A stretch of DNA of 64,000 nt from JACVRX01 sp963831385. Lineage in GTDB: Bacteria > Actinomycetota > Actinomycetes > Jiangellales > Jiangellaceae. A program made the translations under genes and the position numbers. Under the pieces are notes generated by a model that was given only the letters and a program-made list of their open reading frames with translations, was not told the DNA's origin and did no database searches. Where the stretch lies: contig CAWHPW010000011.1 in NCBI GenBank assembly GCA_963831385.1, forward strand, positions 62,001 to 126,000. The letters run 5' to 3'. Below, piece by piece: positions 17,314-26,635 of the stretch. Within the stretch, counting starts at the first letter, position 1. Every line of letters begins with the position of its first letter.

Positions 17314-18258
17314 TCATCGCCAGGTCATGTCGATCTGGCGCTCGAAGGTGGTGTAGCCGGCCAGGGCGAAGGCCGCCGCCATCGGTGCGTTACCGACGTC
17401 AGTGGCGGCGCGGATCCGCGGGGCGTTCTGCGCTGCGAGCAGGCTCGTACCCGCGGCAAGCACGTCGTGAATGTAGCCGTGGCCGCGATGTGCCGGCACC
17501 ACTCCGAGGTACGCGATGACCGGGTTGTAACCGTTGTGCGCGGGAATCACGAACCCGACCGGTTCTCCGTCCGGTAGCGTCGCGATCCGCCACCACTCGT
17601 GCGGACTCGCGTAGCGCTCGAGTTCGTTGTGGTACTGCTCCTGTGCCGCCTGACTAGCGGTCATGCGGGTCAGGTCGTCGCGACTGTGCGCGTCGAGAGT
17701 GCCGTCCAGCACGGTAGTCATGAGCTCGATGAGCTCGCCCGGGTTGCGCACCGGCCGGAAGGTGAGTCGGCCGCTGAGTTCGGGAATGGGTGTACCGGGT
17801 CGCCATTCCAGGCGCAGCCGTTCGACGAACAGCTTTGCTCCGACACGTTCGAGCGCCCCCAACCGGTCGTCGACCGCCTGCCGTGTGTGCTGATGGTCGC
17901 GCCAGTCCGCGGGGAGGAACCGGCCATACTCCGGAGGCGTTGCCCCAGCGGGGACCACAGCGGGCAGTGCGGTCTTCAGCAACCGCACACCGTCGGCGGT
18001 GTCGCCGTCAATGTCGAAGATGTCCATCAACAGCGGGTGCTGGTCCCCGGCCCGCGACCACCATCCGGCCCGGGCCACCACGCGATCACCGCGCAGGGCG
18101 AGCCACAGCCACTCCGGGCGGCGGCGACCGGCCGCCAAGTCGCCACCGATCTCGTCGTTGAGGACATACGGCAAACTGTTGAACAGGTCCAGCTCATAGG
18201 GCCCGGTGATCGGGCGCAGGGTCAGGTCATGCCGGTGCAGAATCAAGGCATTCTCCAT
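17314..18258 (-). CDS. GNAT-family N-acetyltransferase
   Basis: 314 residues. The C-terminal half (about 180-310) carries the acetyl-CoA binding motif in AYLGVVPAHRGHGYIHDVLAAG, followed by IRAATDVGNAPMAAAFALAGY, typical of the GNAT fold. The N-terminal half is less conserved and may be a degenerate second GNAT domain. The substrate is unknown and no neighbour points to one. The upstream 286 bp (18259-18544) contain no gene I can support and appear less GC-rich than the rest. Confidence 0.8.
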   Translation of the reverse strand: MENALILHRHDLTLRPITGPYELDLFNSLPYVLNDEIGGDLAAGRRRPEWLWLALRGDRVVARAGWWSRAGDQHPLLMDIFDIDGDTADGVRLLKTALPAVVPAGATPPEYGRFLPADWRDHQHTRQAVDDRLGALERVGAKLFVERLRLEWRPGTPIPELSGRLTFRPVRNPGELIELMTTVLDGTLDAHSRDDLTRMTASQAAQEQYHNELERYASPHEWWRIATLPDGEPVGFVIPAHNGYNPVIAYLGVVPAHRGHGYIHDVLAAGTSLLAAQNAPRIRAATDVGNAPMAAAFALAGYTTFERQIDMTWR

Positions 18259-18544
18259 CTGGAGGCGCCCTGCCCGCTCCGGGATCAGCTCAGCTGGTTA
18301 CCCCGGGAGGACACGAGCGAAGCGTGCATGGCGTACATGGCTCAGCCCTCCTTCCTCAAAAGGTTTCTATTCGGCGCGTCCCTGTACCGCAACCCACTAA
18401 TCGAACCAACTGGACCGGCTGCGTGCTTCTCCGGATCGGCGTCCGTGACAGCGCAGCCGACCAACACCGTGACCCCACAACAGAGGGGCAACGAGTGCAC
18501 GCTCATGCCGCCGTGGTTGTGCTCTGCGGAAAGGCCGGGTTCGC

Positions 18545-19432
18545 TCAGCGATCGCTGTTCGCTTGGCTCACAGCCGCTGGGTGCGCAGCACACCAGTCAG
18601 CATCGGAACGCGGCGCGAGTACCTCGACGGCGTCGCCGACTCGAATCGGGCCCGTGCCATCCGGGATCAGGTTGATCCCGAACCAGACCTTGCCGTCCCG
18701 CTTGCGGTGGCGGGCGAGGGTTCGGATCGGCTCCGGCCCTTTGATCAGGGTGTCGGGATCGATCGTGGTCAGCACGCAGCGATCGCAGCCCTTGGCCACT
18801 CGGAACGCGACGGACCCGATACGGATCTTCCGCCAGCCATCCTCGGCGAACGGCTCGGTGGTCTCGACGACGACGTTCGGCCGGAATCGGCGCATCGGCA
18901 GTGGCTCGACGTCAGGCTCGCCTCGGTCCATCGCGGTGGTCACGATCCAGTCGTTCAGTTGCGACAGTGAGGCGGTCGCAGTCAGTAGGAGCGGATACGC
19001 GTCGGCAAAGCTCACCGTGTCGCCGGTGGCTCCGTAGGCCGGGTTGACCGGCCGGCCGGTGGGGTCGCCGAGCCAGACCAACTGGACGTCGCGGCCGAGC
19101 AACTTGCTGAACCAGATGTCGGCCTCGGCGCTTGGCCGTGCCGCCGACACCTCGTCGCGCCAGATCTGGACCCTGGTCGTCTGCTGCCCAGAGACGTGCA
19201 CTACGACGGGATCAGCGTGCGGTCCCTGCAGGATCAATTCCGACGCACCCCGCTCGACCGCGCTGACCGACAGCAGCCGAGGTTCCTCGCGAGCAGTCAG
19301 GTGTCGGCTGTCGGCATCGACCACCATCAGCCGGCGATCGCCGGCGAGTCCCCACGGCTGCACAACAGCTGTGGGAACATCCCGCCCGCGCGTGGATTTC
19401 ACCGGATAGATGTGCAAGCCGGCAACGCGCAT
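18545..19432 (-). CDS. MOSC-domain protein (MOSC N-terminal beta barrel plus MOSC domain)
   Basis: 295 residues. The N-terminal MOSC beta-barrel starts with LHIYPVKSTRG. The MOSC domain includes RFRPNVVVETTEPFAEDGW and the cysteine-bearing KGCDRCVLTTIDPDT, with the final VWFGINLIPDGTGPIRVGD. Proteins with this architecture (mitochondrial amidoxime reducing component, YcbX) bind molybdenum cofactor and reduce N-hydroxylated bases and related compounds; some only transfer sulfur. The presence of another Mo-dependent function in this region is notable. It is divergent from the amidohydrolase-hyuAB operon. Confidence 0.85.
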   Translation of the reverse strand: MRVAGLHIYPVKSTRGRDVPTAVVQPWGLAGDRRLMVVDADSRHLTAREEPRLLSVSAVERGASELILQGPHADPVVVHVSGQQTTRVQIWRDEVSAARPSAEADIWFSKLLGRDVQLVWLGDPTGRPVNPAYGATGDTVSFADAYPLLLTATASLSQLNDWIVTTAMDRGEPDVEPLPMRRFRPNVVVETTEPFAEDGWRKIRIGSVAFRVAKGCDRCVLTTIDPDTLIKGPEPIRTLARHRKRDGKVWFGINLIPDGTGPIRVGDAVEVLAPRSDADWCAAHPAAVSQANSDR

Positions 19433-19438
19433 ATGGCG

Positions 19439-19444
19439 ACGTTA
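19439..19444 (-). promoter_or_regulatory. Putative -10 box (TAACGT) of the leaderless MOSC gene
   Basis: TAACGT on the minus strand is followed by exactly 6 nt and the ATG at 19432. There is no Shine-Dalgarno sequence. Confidence 0.5.
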
Positions 19445-19504
19445 GCTCGCTGCAGCACGAATGCGCGCCGAGGCCGTCGGCAATGGTTGCCCGCGCGCCG
19501 ACCC

Positions 19505-19510
19505 TAGGCT
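19505..19510 (+). promoter_or_regulatory. Putative -10 box (TAGGCT) of the amidohydrolase-hyuAB operon
   Basis: TAGGCT is followed by 6 nt and a TTG at 19517; the next in-frame start is GTG 19529. The divergent MOSC promoter is about 60 bp away, so a shared regulatory region is likely. Confidence 0.45.
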
Positions 19511-19516
19511 CCCGGA

Positions 19517-20773
19517 TTGACTCGGAACGTGAGCTCGGACCTCGTCCTGCGGGCCGGTCGCCTCATCGACGGTCGGGTGGTCGACATCGTCGTCAGGTCA
19601 GGTCGGATCGAGTCGATCACCGACGCTTCTGGCTCCACGCCGTCAGCCGCCACGGTCGTCATTGACGCCGACGGCAAGCTGGTGACGCCGTCGTTCGTGA
19701 ACGCTCACCTGCATCTGGACAAGGTCTACACGTTGCCTCTGTTGGGCGACCGCGCCATCGGTGAGTACACCGGCGGAGGGATGACGACGACGAGGACGGC
19801 GATCGACACGGCCCGATCCGTGAAGGCGCACTACCAGCGTGAAGCACTGCTGCCAAACGTGCGGCGGGCGCTGTCCGAGGCCGTTCGTCACGGCACCCTG
19901 CACATCCAGGCGTTCGTCGACGTCGACACGGCCGCTGAGCTCGAGGGCATGCACGCGGTGCTGGCGGCTTGCGAAGAGTTCCGGCAGGTGCTCACGATCA
20001 CCGTTGTGGCCTTCCCGCAAGACGGCACTCTGCGCGATCCGGGCGCCGCCGACCTGTGTGAGCAGGCCCTCGAGCTCGGTGCTGACGTCGTCGGCGGGAT
20101 TCCGTGGATCGAGCCAACCGAGGCCGAGGCAAGAGAGCACGTCGAATGGGCATGCGCCCTGGCAGCACGCACCGGCCGTCGAGTGGCGATGCTCGTGGAC
20201 GACGCCGGCGACGCTTCCCTGCACACAACCGAGATGCTGGCCGAGGCCATGCTCCGGCACGGGTTGGCCGGCCGGGGAACCGCCTGCCATGCGCGGGCAA
20301 CGAGTCTTTACCCGGAGCCGGAACTCCAACGTCTCATCGAGTTGGCTCGGCGCGCCCGGCTGGGCTTCGTGTCCGATCCGCACACCGGACCATTGGCACT
20401 GCCGGTCGACCAATTCCAGCGGGCCGGCCTGCCGGTCGCTCTCGGGCAGGACGACATCGAGGACGCCTATTACCCGTACGGCCGTAACAACATGCTCGAG
20501 GTCGCGTTCCTCGCCTCTCATCTGCTCGACTTCCGCTCCGGTTCGGATCAGCTCCGTCTCCTCGACATGGTGACGACACAGGCGGCCTGGGCGCTGGGCA
20601 ACTTTCCCCACGGCCTACAGCCGGGCGCTCCGGCCAACCTCTGCGTGCACGAGGGCGAGCGCCTGGTCGATGTCCTGCGAGAACACGCGGCACCCCGGTG
20701 GGTCGTCTCGCGGGGGAACGTCGTCTCGGAGACGATCTACACCACGACGTTTCATCAGCAGGGGCCCAGATGA
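19517..20773 (+). CDS. Amidohydrolase, cytosine/creatinine deaminase-like
   Basis: 418 residues if the TTG at 19517 is used, 414 from GTG 19529; neither has a ribosome-binding site, and the -10 box spacing favours TTG. The metal-binding motif NAHLHLDKVYT (about residues 62-72), a histidine in GTACHARAT, FVSDPHTG, and the aspartate region ALGQDDIEDAYYPYGRNNM follow the CodA/AtzC-like deaminase branch of the amidohydrolase superfamily. Substrate is not determined by these motifs. Being first in an operon with an ATP-dependent hydantoinase suggests that it deaminates an imino ring (for example creatinine) to a hydantoin. The stop overlaps the hyuA ATG. Confidence 0.8.
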   Translation: MTRNVSSDLVLRAGRLIDGRVVDIVVRSGRIESITDASGSTPSAATVVIDADGKLVTPSFVNAHLHLDKVYTLPLLGDRAIGEYTGGGMTTTRTAIDTARSVKAHYQREALLPNVRRALSEAVRHGTLHIQAFVDVDTAAELEGMHAVLAACEEFRQVLTITVVAFPQDGTLRDPGAADLCEQALELGADVVGGIPWIEPTEAEAREHVEWACALAARTGRRVAMLVDDAGDASLHTTEMLAEAMLRHGLAGRGTACHARATSLYPEPELQRLIELARRARLGFVSDPHTGPLALPVDQFQRAGLPVALGQDDIEDAYYPYGRNNMLEVAFLASHLLDFRSGSDQLRLLDMVTTQAAWALGNFPHGLQPGAPANLCVHEGERLVDVLREHAAPRWVVSRGNVVSETIYTTTFHQQGPR

Positions 20774-22836
20774 CCCGTCGCATCCGGATCGGAGTCGACA
20801 CCGGCGGCACGTTCACCGACGTCGTCGCCGTCGATGAAGTCAGCGGAGCCCTTGCCACGACCAAGACTCCGTCGACACCTTCCGACCCGGCAGAAGGTTT
20901 TCTGGCCGGCATCGACAAGGTCCTCGCCGGACTCGGCTTGGACGGTCAAGAGATCAGCGCAGTCAGCCACGGCACGACGGTGGCGACAAACAAGCTACTG
21001 GAGGGCAAGGTCGAGAACCTCGGGTTCATCACGACCGAGGGATATGAGCACATGCTCGAGATCGCCCGGCAGTCGGTGCCGGACAGCTACGGCAACAGCT
21101 ATTTCTGGGTGAAGCCGCCCCGGATCGTCCCGGCCGATCGGGTCAAGACCGTGCGAGGCCGGTTGGCTGCGGACGGCGGCGAGATTCGGCCGTTCGACGA
21201 CGACGACGCGGTGGCTGCGGCGCAGTGGTTCCGTGACCGGCAGATCGACACGATCGGCGTCTGCTTCATCCACGCGTACGCGAACCCCGCGCACGAGGAG
21301 CGGATGCTCGAGATTTTGCACCGGGAGCATCCGGCAGCAACCGTCTCGATCTCCTCTCAGGTGCTGCGCGAGTACCGCGAGTACGAACGCAGCGTCACCA
21401 CACTGGTGGATGCCGCAGTGAAGCCGAGCATCCGGCGCTACGTCGAGCGCATCGCGAAGCGGCTCGACGAGTATGCACGCCACGAGGTGCCCTTCTACGT
21501 CATGAAGTCCAACGGCGGCGTGCTGTCGGCCCACGAGGTCGTCGACCAGCCGATCACCACAGTGTTGTCCGGACCTGCCGCCGGCGCGCTCGGGGCCGCG
21601 GTCGTCGCGGAACGGGCTGGTTTCGACCGCGTGGTCACCCTCGACGGCGGCGGCACGTCGACCGATGTGACGGTCGTCGTCGACGGCGCACCGGCGCTGA
21701 CCACCGAGGGCAGTGTCGGCGCCTACCCCAGCAAGATCCCGATGATCGATGTCGTCACCGTGGGCGCGGGCGGCGGCTCGATCGCCTGGACTGGGCCGGA
21801 GGGCACGCTCAAGGTGGGGCCGCAGTCGGCGGGAGCGGAGCCCGGGCCGCTGTGCTACCGCATGGGCGGCACCGAGCCGACGATCACGGATGCGCACCTG
21901 GTCCTGCGCCGCATCCCACCGCATCTGCTCGGCGGCGAGATCCCATTGGACACCGAGGCCGCCCGAGCGGGAATCGCCGACCTGGCCGGCCGGCTCGATC
22001 TCGACCTCGAGCACTGTGCGGTGGGGATCCTGGAGATCTCCGCGTGGAATCAGGCCAACGCGCTGCGCCAGGTCACCGTCAAGCGCGGCCTCGACGTTCG
22101 CGACTTCACGCTGGTGTGCTTCGGCGGCTCCGGCTCACTGCTCGCCTGCCGGCTGGTCGACGTCCTGGGCCTGCGGAGCGCATTGGTCCCGACCAACCCG
22201 GGCAACCTGTCGGCGTACGGATTGCTCACCGTCGACGTCCGCAACGACTATGTCCGGACAGCAGTCACCCGGCACTCGATGATCGACCACGATCTTCTGG
22301 CACAGCACTTCGACGGACTGCAGGCGCAAGCGAATGCGGCGCTGGCCCGTGAGGGCTTCGAGCCGCAAGCACGCCAGTTCGTCCGTACTGCCGACCTGCG
22401 TTATTACGGTCAGGCCTACGAGGTCAGGGTCGATCTGCCCAACGGGCCCGTCAGCCCTGAGTCGACAGCGGCTACCGAGGCGGCATTCCACACCGCGCAC
22501 GACCGCTTGTACGGCTATCACTTCCGTGGCGATCCCCGGCAGGAAGTCGAGTGGGTCAACGTCCGCGTCACCGGCGTCGGGCCGATCACGAAGCCGGCGC
22601 CCCCGCCGGTCCGTTCGGGAGTCGGCGCTGAGGCCGTGCACCAGAGAGGTCGGGACGTCTTTTTCGACGAGTGGGTGCGCGCCGCCGTCTACGACCGGGA
22701 CCGGCTCGGAGCCGGCGACGTCGTGGTCGGGCCCGCAATCGTGGAGGAGTTCGGTTCGACGATCCCGGTGCATCCCGGCTTCACCGCCACCGTCGATCGC
22801 TTCGGCAACGTACTGCTGGCCCGGGAGACACCGTGA
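20770..22836 (+). CDS. hyuA: Hydantoinase/oxoprolinase family protein, HyuA-type subunit
   Basis: 688 residues. The ATP-binding actin-like fold begins with RIGVDTGGTFTDVVAVDE (about residues 5-22). It continues with AVSHGTTVATNKLLE, a central VTLDGGGTSTDVTVV, and AGAEPGPLCYRMGG before the C-terminal acetone carboxylase/hydantoinase domain. HyuA with HyuB forms ATP-dependent N-methylhydantoinase or 5-oxoprolinase-like enzymes that open five-membered cyclic imides. Start ATG and stop both overlap neighbours by 4 bp, making a tight three-gene operon. Substrate assignment between hydantoins and 5-oxoproline is not possible from sequence alone. Confidence 0.9.
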   Translation: MTRRIRIGVDTGGTFTDVVAVDEVSGALATTKTPSTPSDPAEGFLAGIDKVLAGLGLDGQEISAVSHGTTVATNKLLEGKVENLGFITTEGYEHMLEIARQSVPDSYGNSYFWVKPPRIVPADRVKTVRGRLAADGGEIRPFDDDDAVAAAQWFRDRQIDTIGVCFIHAYANPAHEERMLEILHREHPAATVSISSQVLREYREYERSVTTLVDAAVKPSIRRYVERIAKRLDEYARHEVPFYVMKSNGGVLSAHEVVDQPITTVLSGPAAGALGAAVVAERAGFDRVVTLDGGGTSTDVTVVVDGAPALTTEGSVGAYPSKIPMIDVVTVGAGGGSIAWTGPEGTLKVGPQSAGAEPGPLCYRMGGTEPTITDAHLVLRRIPPHLLGGEIPLDTEAARAGIADLAGRLDLDLEHCAVGILEISAWNQANALRQVTVKRGLDVRDFTLVCFGGSGSLLACRLVDVLGLRSALVPTNPGNLSAYGLLTVDVRNDYVRTAVTRHSMIDHDLLAQHFDGLQAQANAALAREGFEPQARQFVRTADLRYYGQAYEVRVDLPNGPVSPESTAATEAAFHTAHDRLYGYHFRGDPRQEVEWVNVRVTGVGPITKPAPPPVRSGVGAEAVHQRGRDVFFDEWVRAAVYDRDRLGAGDVVVGPAIVEEFGSTIPVHPGFTATVDRFGNVLLARETP

Positions 22837-24713
22837 GCCCGAACCGACTGACACCCGACACCGCCGTCGCACCGGACCCGATCCTGGTCGAGATCGTCGG
22901 GGGTTACCTCGCGTCGGTCGAGATGGAGGTCGAGACCGCGATCGGGCGGACCAGCCGCTCGCCGATGATCCGCGACGCGCACGACTACCGGGCCGGGATT
23001 CACGACCGAATCCTGAGGAAGCTGACGGGGCGTTCCTATTCGGCGCTGGTCAACCCCGTGGTCCGCGACTACCCACTGGAGACGATGGGCCCAGGAGACG
23101 TGTTCTTCCACAACGACGTCTACCTGTCCGAGGGCGGCATCGGGCACCTGCCGGACCTCTGCGTGACCGCTCCGGTCTTCCACGACGGCCAGGTCGTCGG
23201 ATTCGTCCAGGCCTTCGGGCACCACGACGACATCGGCGGGACTGTTCCCGGGTCGATGCCCTCGCATGCAACAAGCGTGTACGAGGAAGGCCTGATGGTG
23301 CCGCCGATCCGGCTGTGGCAGGCCGGCGTGCCCAACGAGGCGGCGCTGAAGATCATGACCCGGAACTCCCGGATGCCGGAGTCGTTGGCGGCCGACCTCG
23401 ATGCGGAGTGCTCGGCCTGCCTGATGGGCACCCGCCGGCTCGCTGAGCTGTTCGAGCGATACGGCCGGGCCGCCGTCGAGTCATGCTTCGACGCGATCAT
23501 CGACAACACCACGGAGACGTTCCGGCGGGAGATCCTCTCGGTGATCCCGGACGGCGAATACACGTGGGAGGACTACGCGGAGCACGACGGGGTCGATCCG
23601 CCGAGGCTGCACACGCAACGCATCACGCTGATCAAGTCCTCGGTTGGCGACGGCAAGCTCGTCCTGGACTTCACCGGCACCGGGCCCCAGGCCAAGGGCC
23701 CGATCAACCACTGCGGCAACTACGCCGACGGGGCGTTCCTGAAGAAATGGTTGGCGCCTATCCTGCGCAATCTGGCCGACTCGCCCGAACGGATGGCGCA
23801 GCTCGACGTCAACGAAGGCGTCGTTCCGCTGATCGAGATGCGTTTTCCGCCGGCTGGGACACTGCTCACGCCGGTGTTCCCGGCGCCGACGAATGCTCGG
23901 ACGTTCGTGATCCTGCGTTTACTGGGCGTTCTTGCGGGCGCTGTGGCGAAGGCGGTCGATGGCCGGATGCCGGCCGACCAGGAGACGATTCGCTACACCG
24001 GCGTCTACGGGACCGATGCCGACGGTTCGTCGTACTTGATGCGGGAAGTTCTCGGCGGAGGATCGGGCGGGCGGTACTACGCCGATGGCGAGGACACCAT
24101 CCACGTCGTGCCGGATTCTCGGAATCTGCCGACCGAGTTCAGCGAGTCACGCTTCCCGTTCATCGTGGAAAGGCTCGGCCTGGCAATCGACTCGGGCGGA
24201 GCTGGGCGGTACCGCGGCGGGCTCGGCTACGAGAAACACATCCGGATGCTGCGGGACGCCCATTTCATGTCGATCGCGGACCGATCCATTCTGTCGTGCT
24301 GGGGTGTCCGCGGCGGCCGGGCCGGGCGGCCGTTCTCGGTCACGATCGACCCTGGCGGTCCCGCAGAGCGTGACGTGGACGCCCTCGCCGACGCCGAGCC
24401 GGTTCGCGCGGGCGAGGTGATCCGGATCCGCACGACGGGCGGTGGCGGCTGGGGTGACCCGTTCGACCGGCCCTATACCGAGGTACTCCGCGACATCCGT
24501 TGGCGCAAGGTGTCCGTCGACGGCGCGGCCCGCGACTACGGCGTAGTCGTGGCGGGCGAGGTCGACGGCGCCGTGGTCGACGAACCAGGCAGCGATGCGC
24601 TGCGGGCCCGGTTGCGGTCGGCTCGAACTGGTGACGAGCCGTTCTTCGACCGTGGGCCGGGATACGCCCGGCTGGCAGGGGGAGCAACCGCCGCGCCGGT
24701 CGACTGGCTGTGA
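22833..24713 (+). CDS. hyuB: Hydantoinase family protein, HyuB-type subunit
   Basis: 626 residues from a GTG that overlaps hyuA. The N-terminus has VEMEVETAIGRTSRSPMIRD. Next come the conserved GDVFFHNDVYLSEGGIGHLPD, with an unusually clear metal-ligand-rich FGHHDDIGGTVPGSM, then DFTGTGPQAKGPINHCGNY and C-terminal GGAGRYRGGLGYEKHI and GGGGWGDPFDR. All are hallmarks of the hydantoinase B/oxoprolinase family, which catalyses ring opening coupled to ATP used by HyuA. It is full length, with no disruption, and converges with the P-loop kinase gene 11 bp away. Confidence 0.9.
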   Translation: MSPNRLTPDTAVAPDPILVEIVGGYLASVEMEVETAIGRTSRSPMIRDAHDYRAGIHDRILRKLTGRSYSALVNPVVRDYPLETMGPGDVFFHNDVYLSEGGIGHLPDLCVTAPVFHDGQVVGFVQAFGHHDDIGGTVPGSMPSHATSVYEEGLMVPPIRLWQAGVPNEAALKIMTRNSRMPESLAADLDAECSACLMGTRRLAELFERYGRAAVESCFDAIIDNTTETFRREILSVIPDGEYTWEDYAEHDGVDPPRLHTQRITLIKSSVGDGKLVLDFTGTGPQAKGPINHCGNYADGAFLKKWLAPILRNLADSPERMAQLDVNEGVVPLIEMRFPPAGTLLTPVFPAPTNARTFVILRLLGVLAGAVAKAVDGRMPADQETIRYTGVYGTDADGSSYLMREVLGGGSGGRYYADGEDTIHVVPDSRNLPTEFSESRFPFIVERLGLAIDSGGAGRYRGGLGYEKHIRMLRDAHFMSIADRSILSCWGVRGGRAGRPFSVTIDPGGPAERDVDALADAEPVRAGEVIRIRTTGGGGWGDPFDRPYTEVLRDIRWRKVSVDGAARDYGVVVAGEVDGAVVDEPGSDALRARLRSARTGDEPFFDRGPGYARLAGGATAAPVDWL

Positions 24714-24724
24714 ACGACACGGGA

Positions 24725-25315
24725 TCAATCGATCAGCACGACCTCGCGACCCGGGTCATGCTCGGCAGTCGGGGCGCCGTCGATCCGGTAGTCCGCCCGT
24801 TCCCGGGTGTCCTCGGCAGCGAAGAGCGCGTTCTCCTGGCGAGCCCAGCGTTCCCAGTGCGGCCGGAATGTTTCACCGTCGCGGGCGACCCCGCGACGGA
24901 AGCGGACGTCTAGCGGTGCTTGGACCCAGAGCAGCAAGGACAGATACGGTGCGACGATCCGTGATCCGCAGGAACATCCTTCGACCACCAAGACATGCGC
25001 AGCCGGGACGTCGACGAGATCTGCATATTCGTGCCGGAACCAGTCGTAGCGGCGGTACCGCGCCGGACGGTGCAGCGCGAGGGGCTGGAGCACATCCCGG
25101 GTCAGCAACGGCGCTGCCTCGGCCAACCCGTCCCAGCCCGGATAGATGTCATCCATGGGGAGAACGGGAGCGTCGAGCCGGGTCGCCAACCTGACCGCCA
25201 ACGTGGACTTGCCCGATCCGGCCGGTCCGTCAATGGCCAACACCCGGGTCGCCCCCGCGCGAGCGGGTGCGCGCTGAACCTGCCTGACCAGCGCGTCGAG
25301 CGCTAGCAGCGTCAC
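24725..25315 (-). CDS. P-loop kinase, uridine kinase-like
   Basis: 196 residues from a GTG that overlaps the stop of the upstream gene. Walker A is GPAGSGKST (residues 30-38), preceded by the strand VLAIDG. MDDIYPGWDGL is a Walker B-like acidic segment, and VLVVEGCSCGSRI follows. The arrangement is that of the uridine/pantothenate kinase branch of NMP-type kinases, but the nucleoside-binding residues are not clearly conserved. Actual phosphate acceptor unknown. It is probably co-translated with the PLP enzyme. Confidence 0.7.
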   Translation of the reverse strand: MTLLALDALVRQVQRAPARAGATRVLAIDGPAGSGKSTLAVRLATRLDAPVLPMDDIYPGWDGLAEAAPLLTRDVLQPLALHRPARYRRYDWFRHEYADLVDVPAAHVLVVEGCSCGSRIVAPYLSLLLWVQAPLDVRFRRGVARDGETFRPHWERWARQENALFAAEDTRERADYRIDGAPTAEHDPGREVVLID

Positions 25316-26556
25316 AGGAACGACTTGCCCTCGCCGCGGTAGGTCGTGACTGTCCCGACCCGGCGTTCGCCCCGGATCAGGTACATGAGCTCGAACCGTT
25401 CTCCGAGCTCGCCCGCCTTTGCGTGCCGGAACCACACCCAGTCGCCGATGGCCAGCCCGTCTGCTGCGGCACCAAGCAGCGGGGTCTGGGCCTCGCCGGC
25501 GCCCTCGGCAGCGTCGAGGCGCAGTCCCTCGGGGAGCCATGGGATCGGCAACCGGTCCGGACCGGCGGCGCCGCTTGCGATATAGCCGCCGCCGAGCACG
25601 GTGACCACATGAGCGCCCGGCCGACGCACGACGGGAAGCGCAAAGAACGATGCCGGCTGCGGATCGAAGCTGCGGTACCGGTCAAACAGGCGCGGTGCCA
25701 GCAGGCCGGAGCCAGCTGCCACCTCCGTGATGACCTCCTCCGCCGCCGTGCGTTCGAGCGAACCGGTCCCGCCCCCGTTGACGAACTCGAGGTCGGCGAC
25801 AGCACGTACTGCCTCGACGGCGGCGGCGCGACGCTCGAGCAACTCACCCGCCGACCGGCGCTTCATCCAGCGGACGACCCGTCCGTACAACGCGCGCCCC
25901 GGAAATTGATCTGGCACACCAGCGATCTGGGACTCGTAGGCCATCAGCCCCACCAGACGGAACCCGGCCCGCTCCGTAACGATCGCGGCCAACTGGCCAA
26001 CCGACTCGGGGGAGTGCAGCGGGGAGCGCTTGGCCCCGATACGCAGCGGACCGTTGGCCGGCCGCCACGCGCAGTCGAGCTCGACGCAGACCCGCACGGT
26101 CTCGCGCTGATGTGGCGGTGACACGGCATCGATCAGGTCGAGCTGTGCAACGTCGTCCACCATGATCGTCACTGTGGCCGCGAGCTGCTCGTCCTGCACC
26201 AGCCGGAAGAGTGCGCCGCGGTCAGCTGTGGGATAGCCCACCAGGACATCGTCGGTCAGGTCGGTTCCGACCAGCCACAACGCCTCCGACAAGGTCAGAG
26301 CCAGTACGCCGGAGAAGCCGTCGCGCTTGAGCACATCTCGAATAAGGTCGCGGCTGCGAAGGGACTTGCTCGCCACGCGGATCGGCACGCCGTTGGCGCG
26401 TCGTACCAGGTCGGCGGCATTCGCGTCCCACGCGTCCATCTCGATGACCGCGAGCGGAGCGTCGTAGGCCTTCGTCGCCGCTTCGAGCCGGTGTCGAAGA
26501 TCGGCGCGGGAACCGCTGGTGTTTCGCGGGAGGTCACGTGGTGCGGGGGCTTCCAC
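25312..26556 (-). CDS. PLP-dependent amino acid deaminase/aldolase (fold type III, D-threonine aldolase-like)
   Basis: 414 residues from GTG 26556. The alanine-racemase-type N-terminal barrel carries the PLP lysine K64 in IRVASKSLRSRDLI. Conserved VCVELDCAWRPANG, GLMAYESQIAGVPD and FVNGGGTGSLERTA follow, then a C-terminal D-serine dehydratase-like domain with metal ligands near FRHAKAGELGER. Members act on D-amino acids or beta-hydroxy amino acids; actinobacterial representatives are mostly uncharacterised. No Shine-Dalgarno sequence precedes the GTG. An AATGAT sequence 6 nt upstream could be a weak -10 box. The gene is divergent from the CoA transferase gene, 79 bp apart. Confidence 0.8.
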   Translation of the reverse strand: MEAPAPRDLPRNTSGSRADLRHRLEAATKAYDAPLAVIEMDAWDANAADLVRRANGVPIRVASKSLRSRDLIRDVLKRDGFSGVLALTLSEALWLVGTDLTDDVLVGYPTADRGALFRLVQDEQLAATVTIMVDDVAQLDLIDAVSPPHQRETVRVCVELDCAWRPANGPLRIGAKRSPLHSPESVGQLAAIVTERAGFRLVGLMAYESQIAGVPDQFPGRALYGRVVRWMKRRSAGELLERRAAAVEAVRAVADLEFVNGGGTGSLERTAAEEVITEVAAGSGLLAPRLFDRYRSFDPQPASFFALPVVRRPGAHVVTVLGGGYIASGAAGPDRLPIPWLPEGLRLDAAEGAGEAQTPLLGAAADGLAIGDWVWFRHAKAGELGERFELMYLIRGERRVGTVTTYRGEGKSFL

Positions 26557-26622
26557 GTCCGCATCATTACCAGATGGCGCGCCGGTCCTCGGCACCGGTG
26601 GGTTCCCCCAGCCTGCCGTGCC

Positions 26623-26628
26623 TAGGCT
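26623..26628 (+). promoter_or_regulatory. Putative -10 box (TAGGCT) of the leaderless CaiB-type gene
   Basis: TAGGCT is followed by 7 nt and the ATG at 26636. The identical hexamer precedes the amidohydrolase operon and recN. Confidence 0.5.
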
Positions 26629-26635
26629 GCCGAGC

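Noticed and set aside
18259..18544. Small gene starting at an ATG near 18331
   Set aside because: The frame continues a long shadow frame, lacks a ribosome-binding site and matches nothing I recognise.
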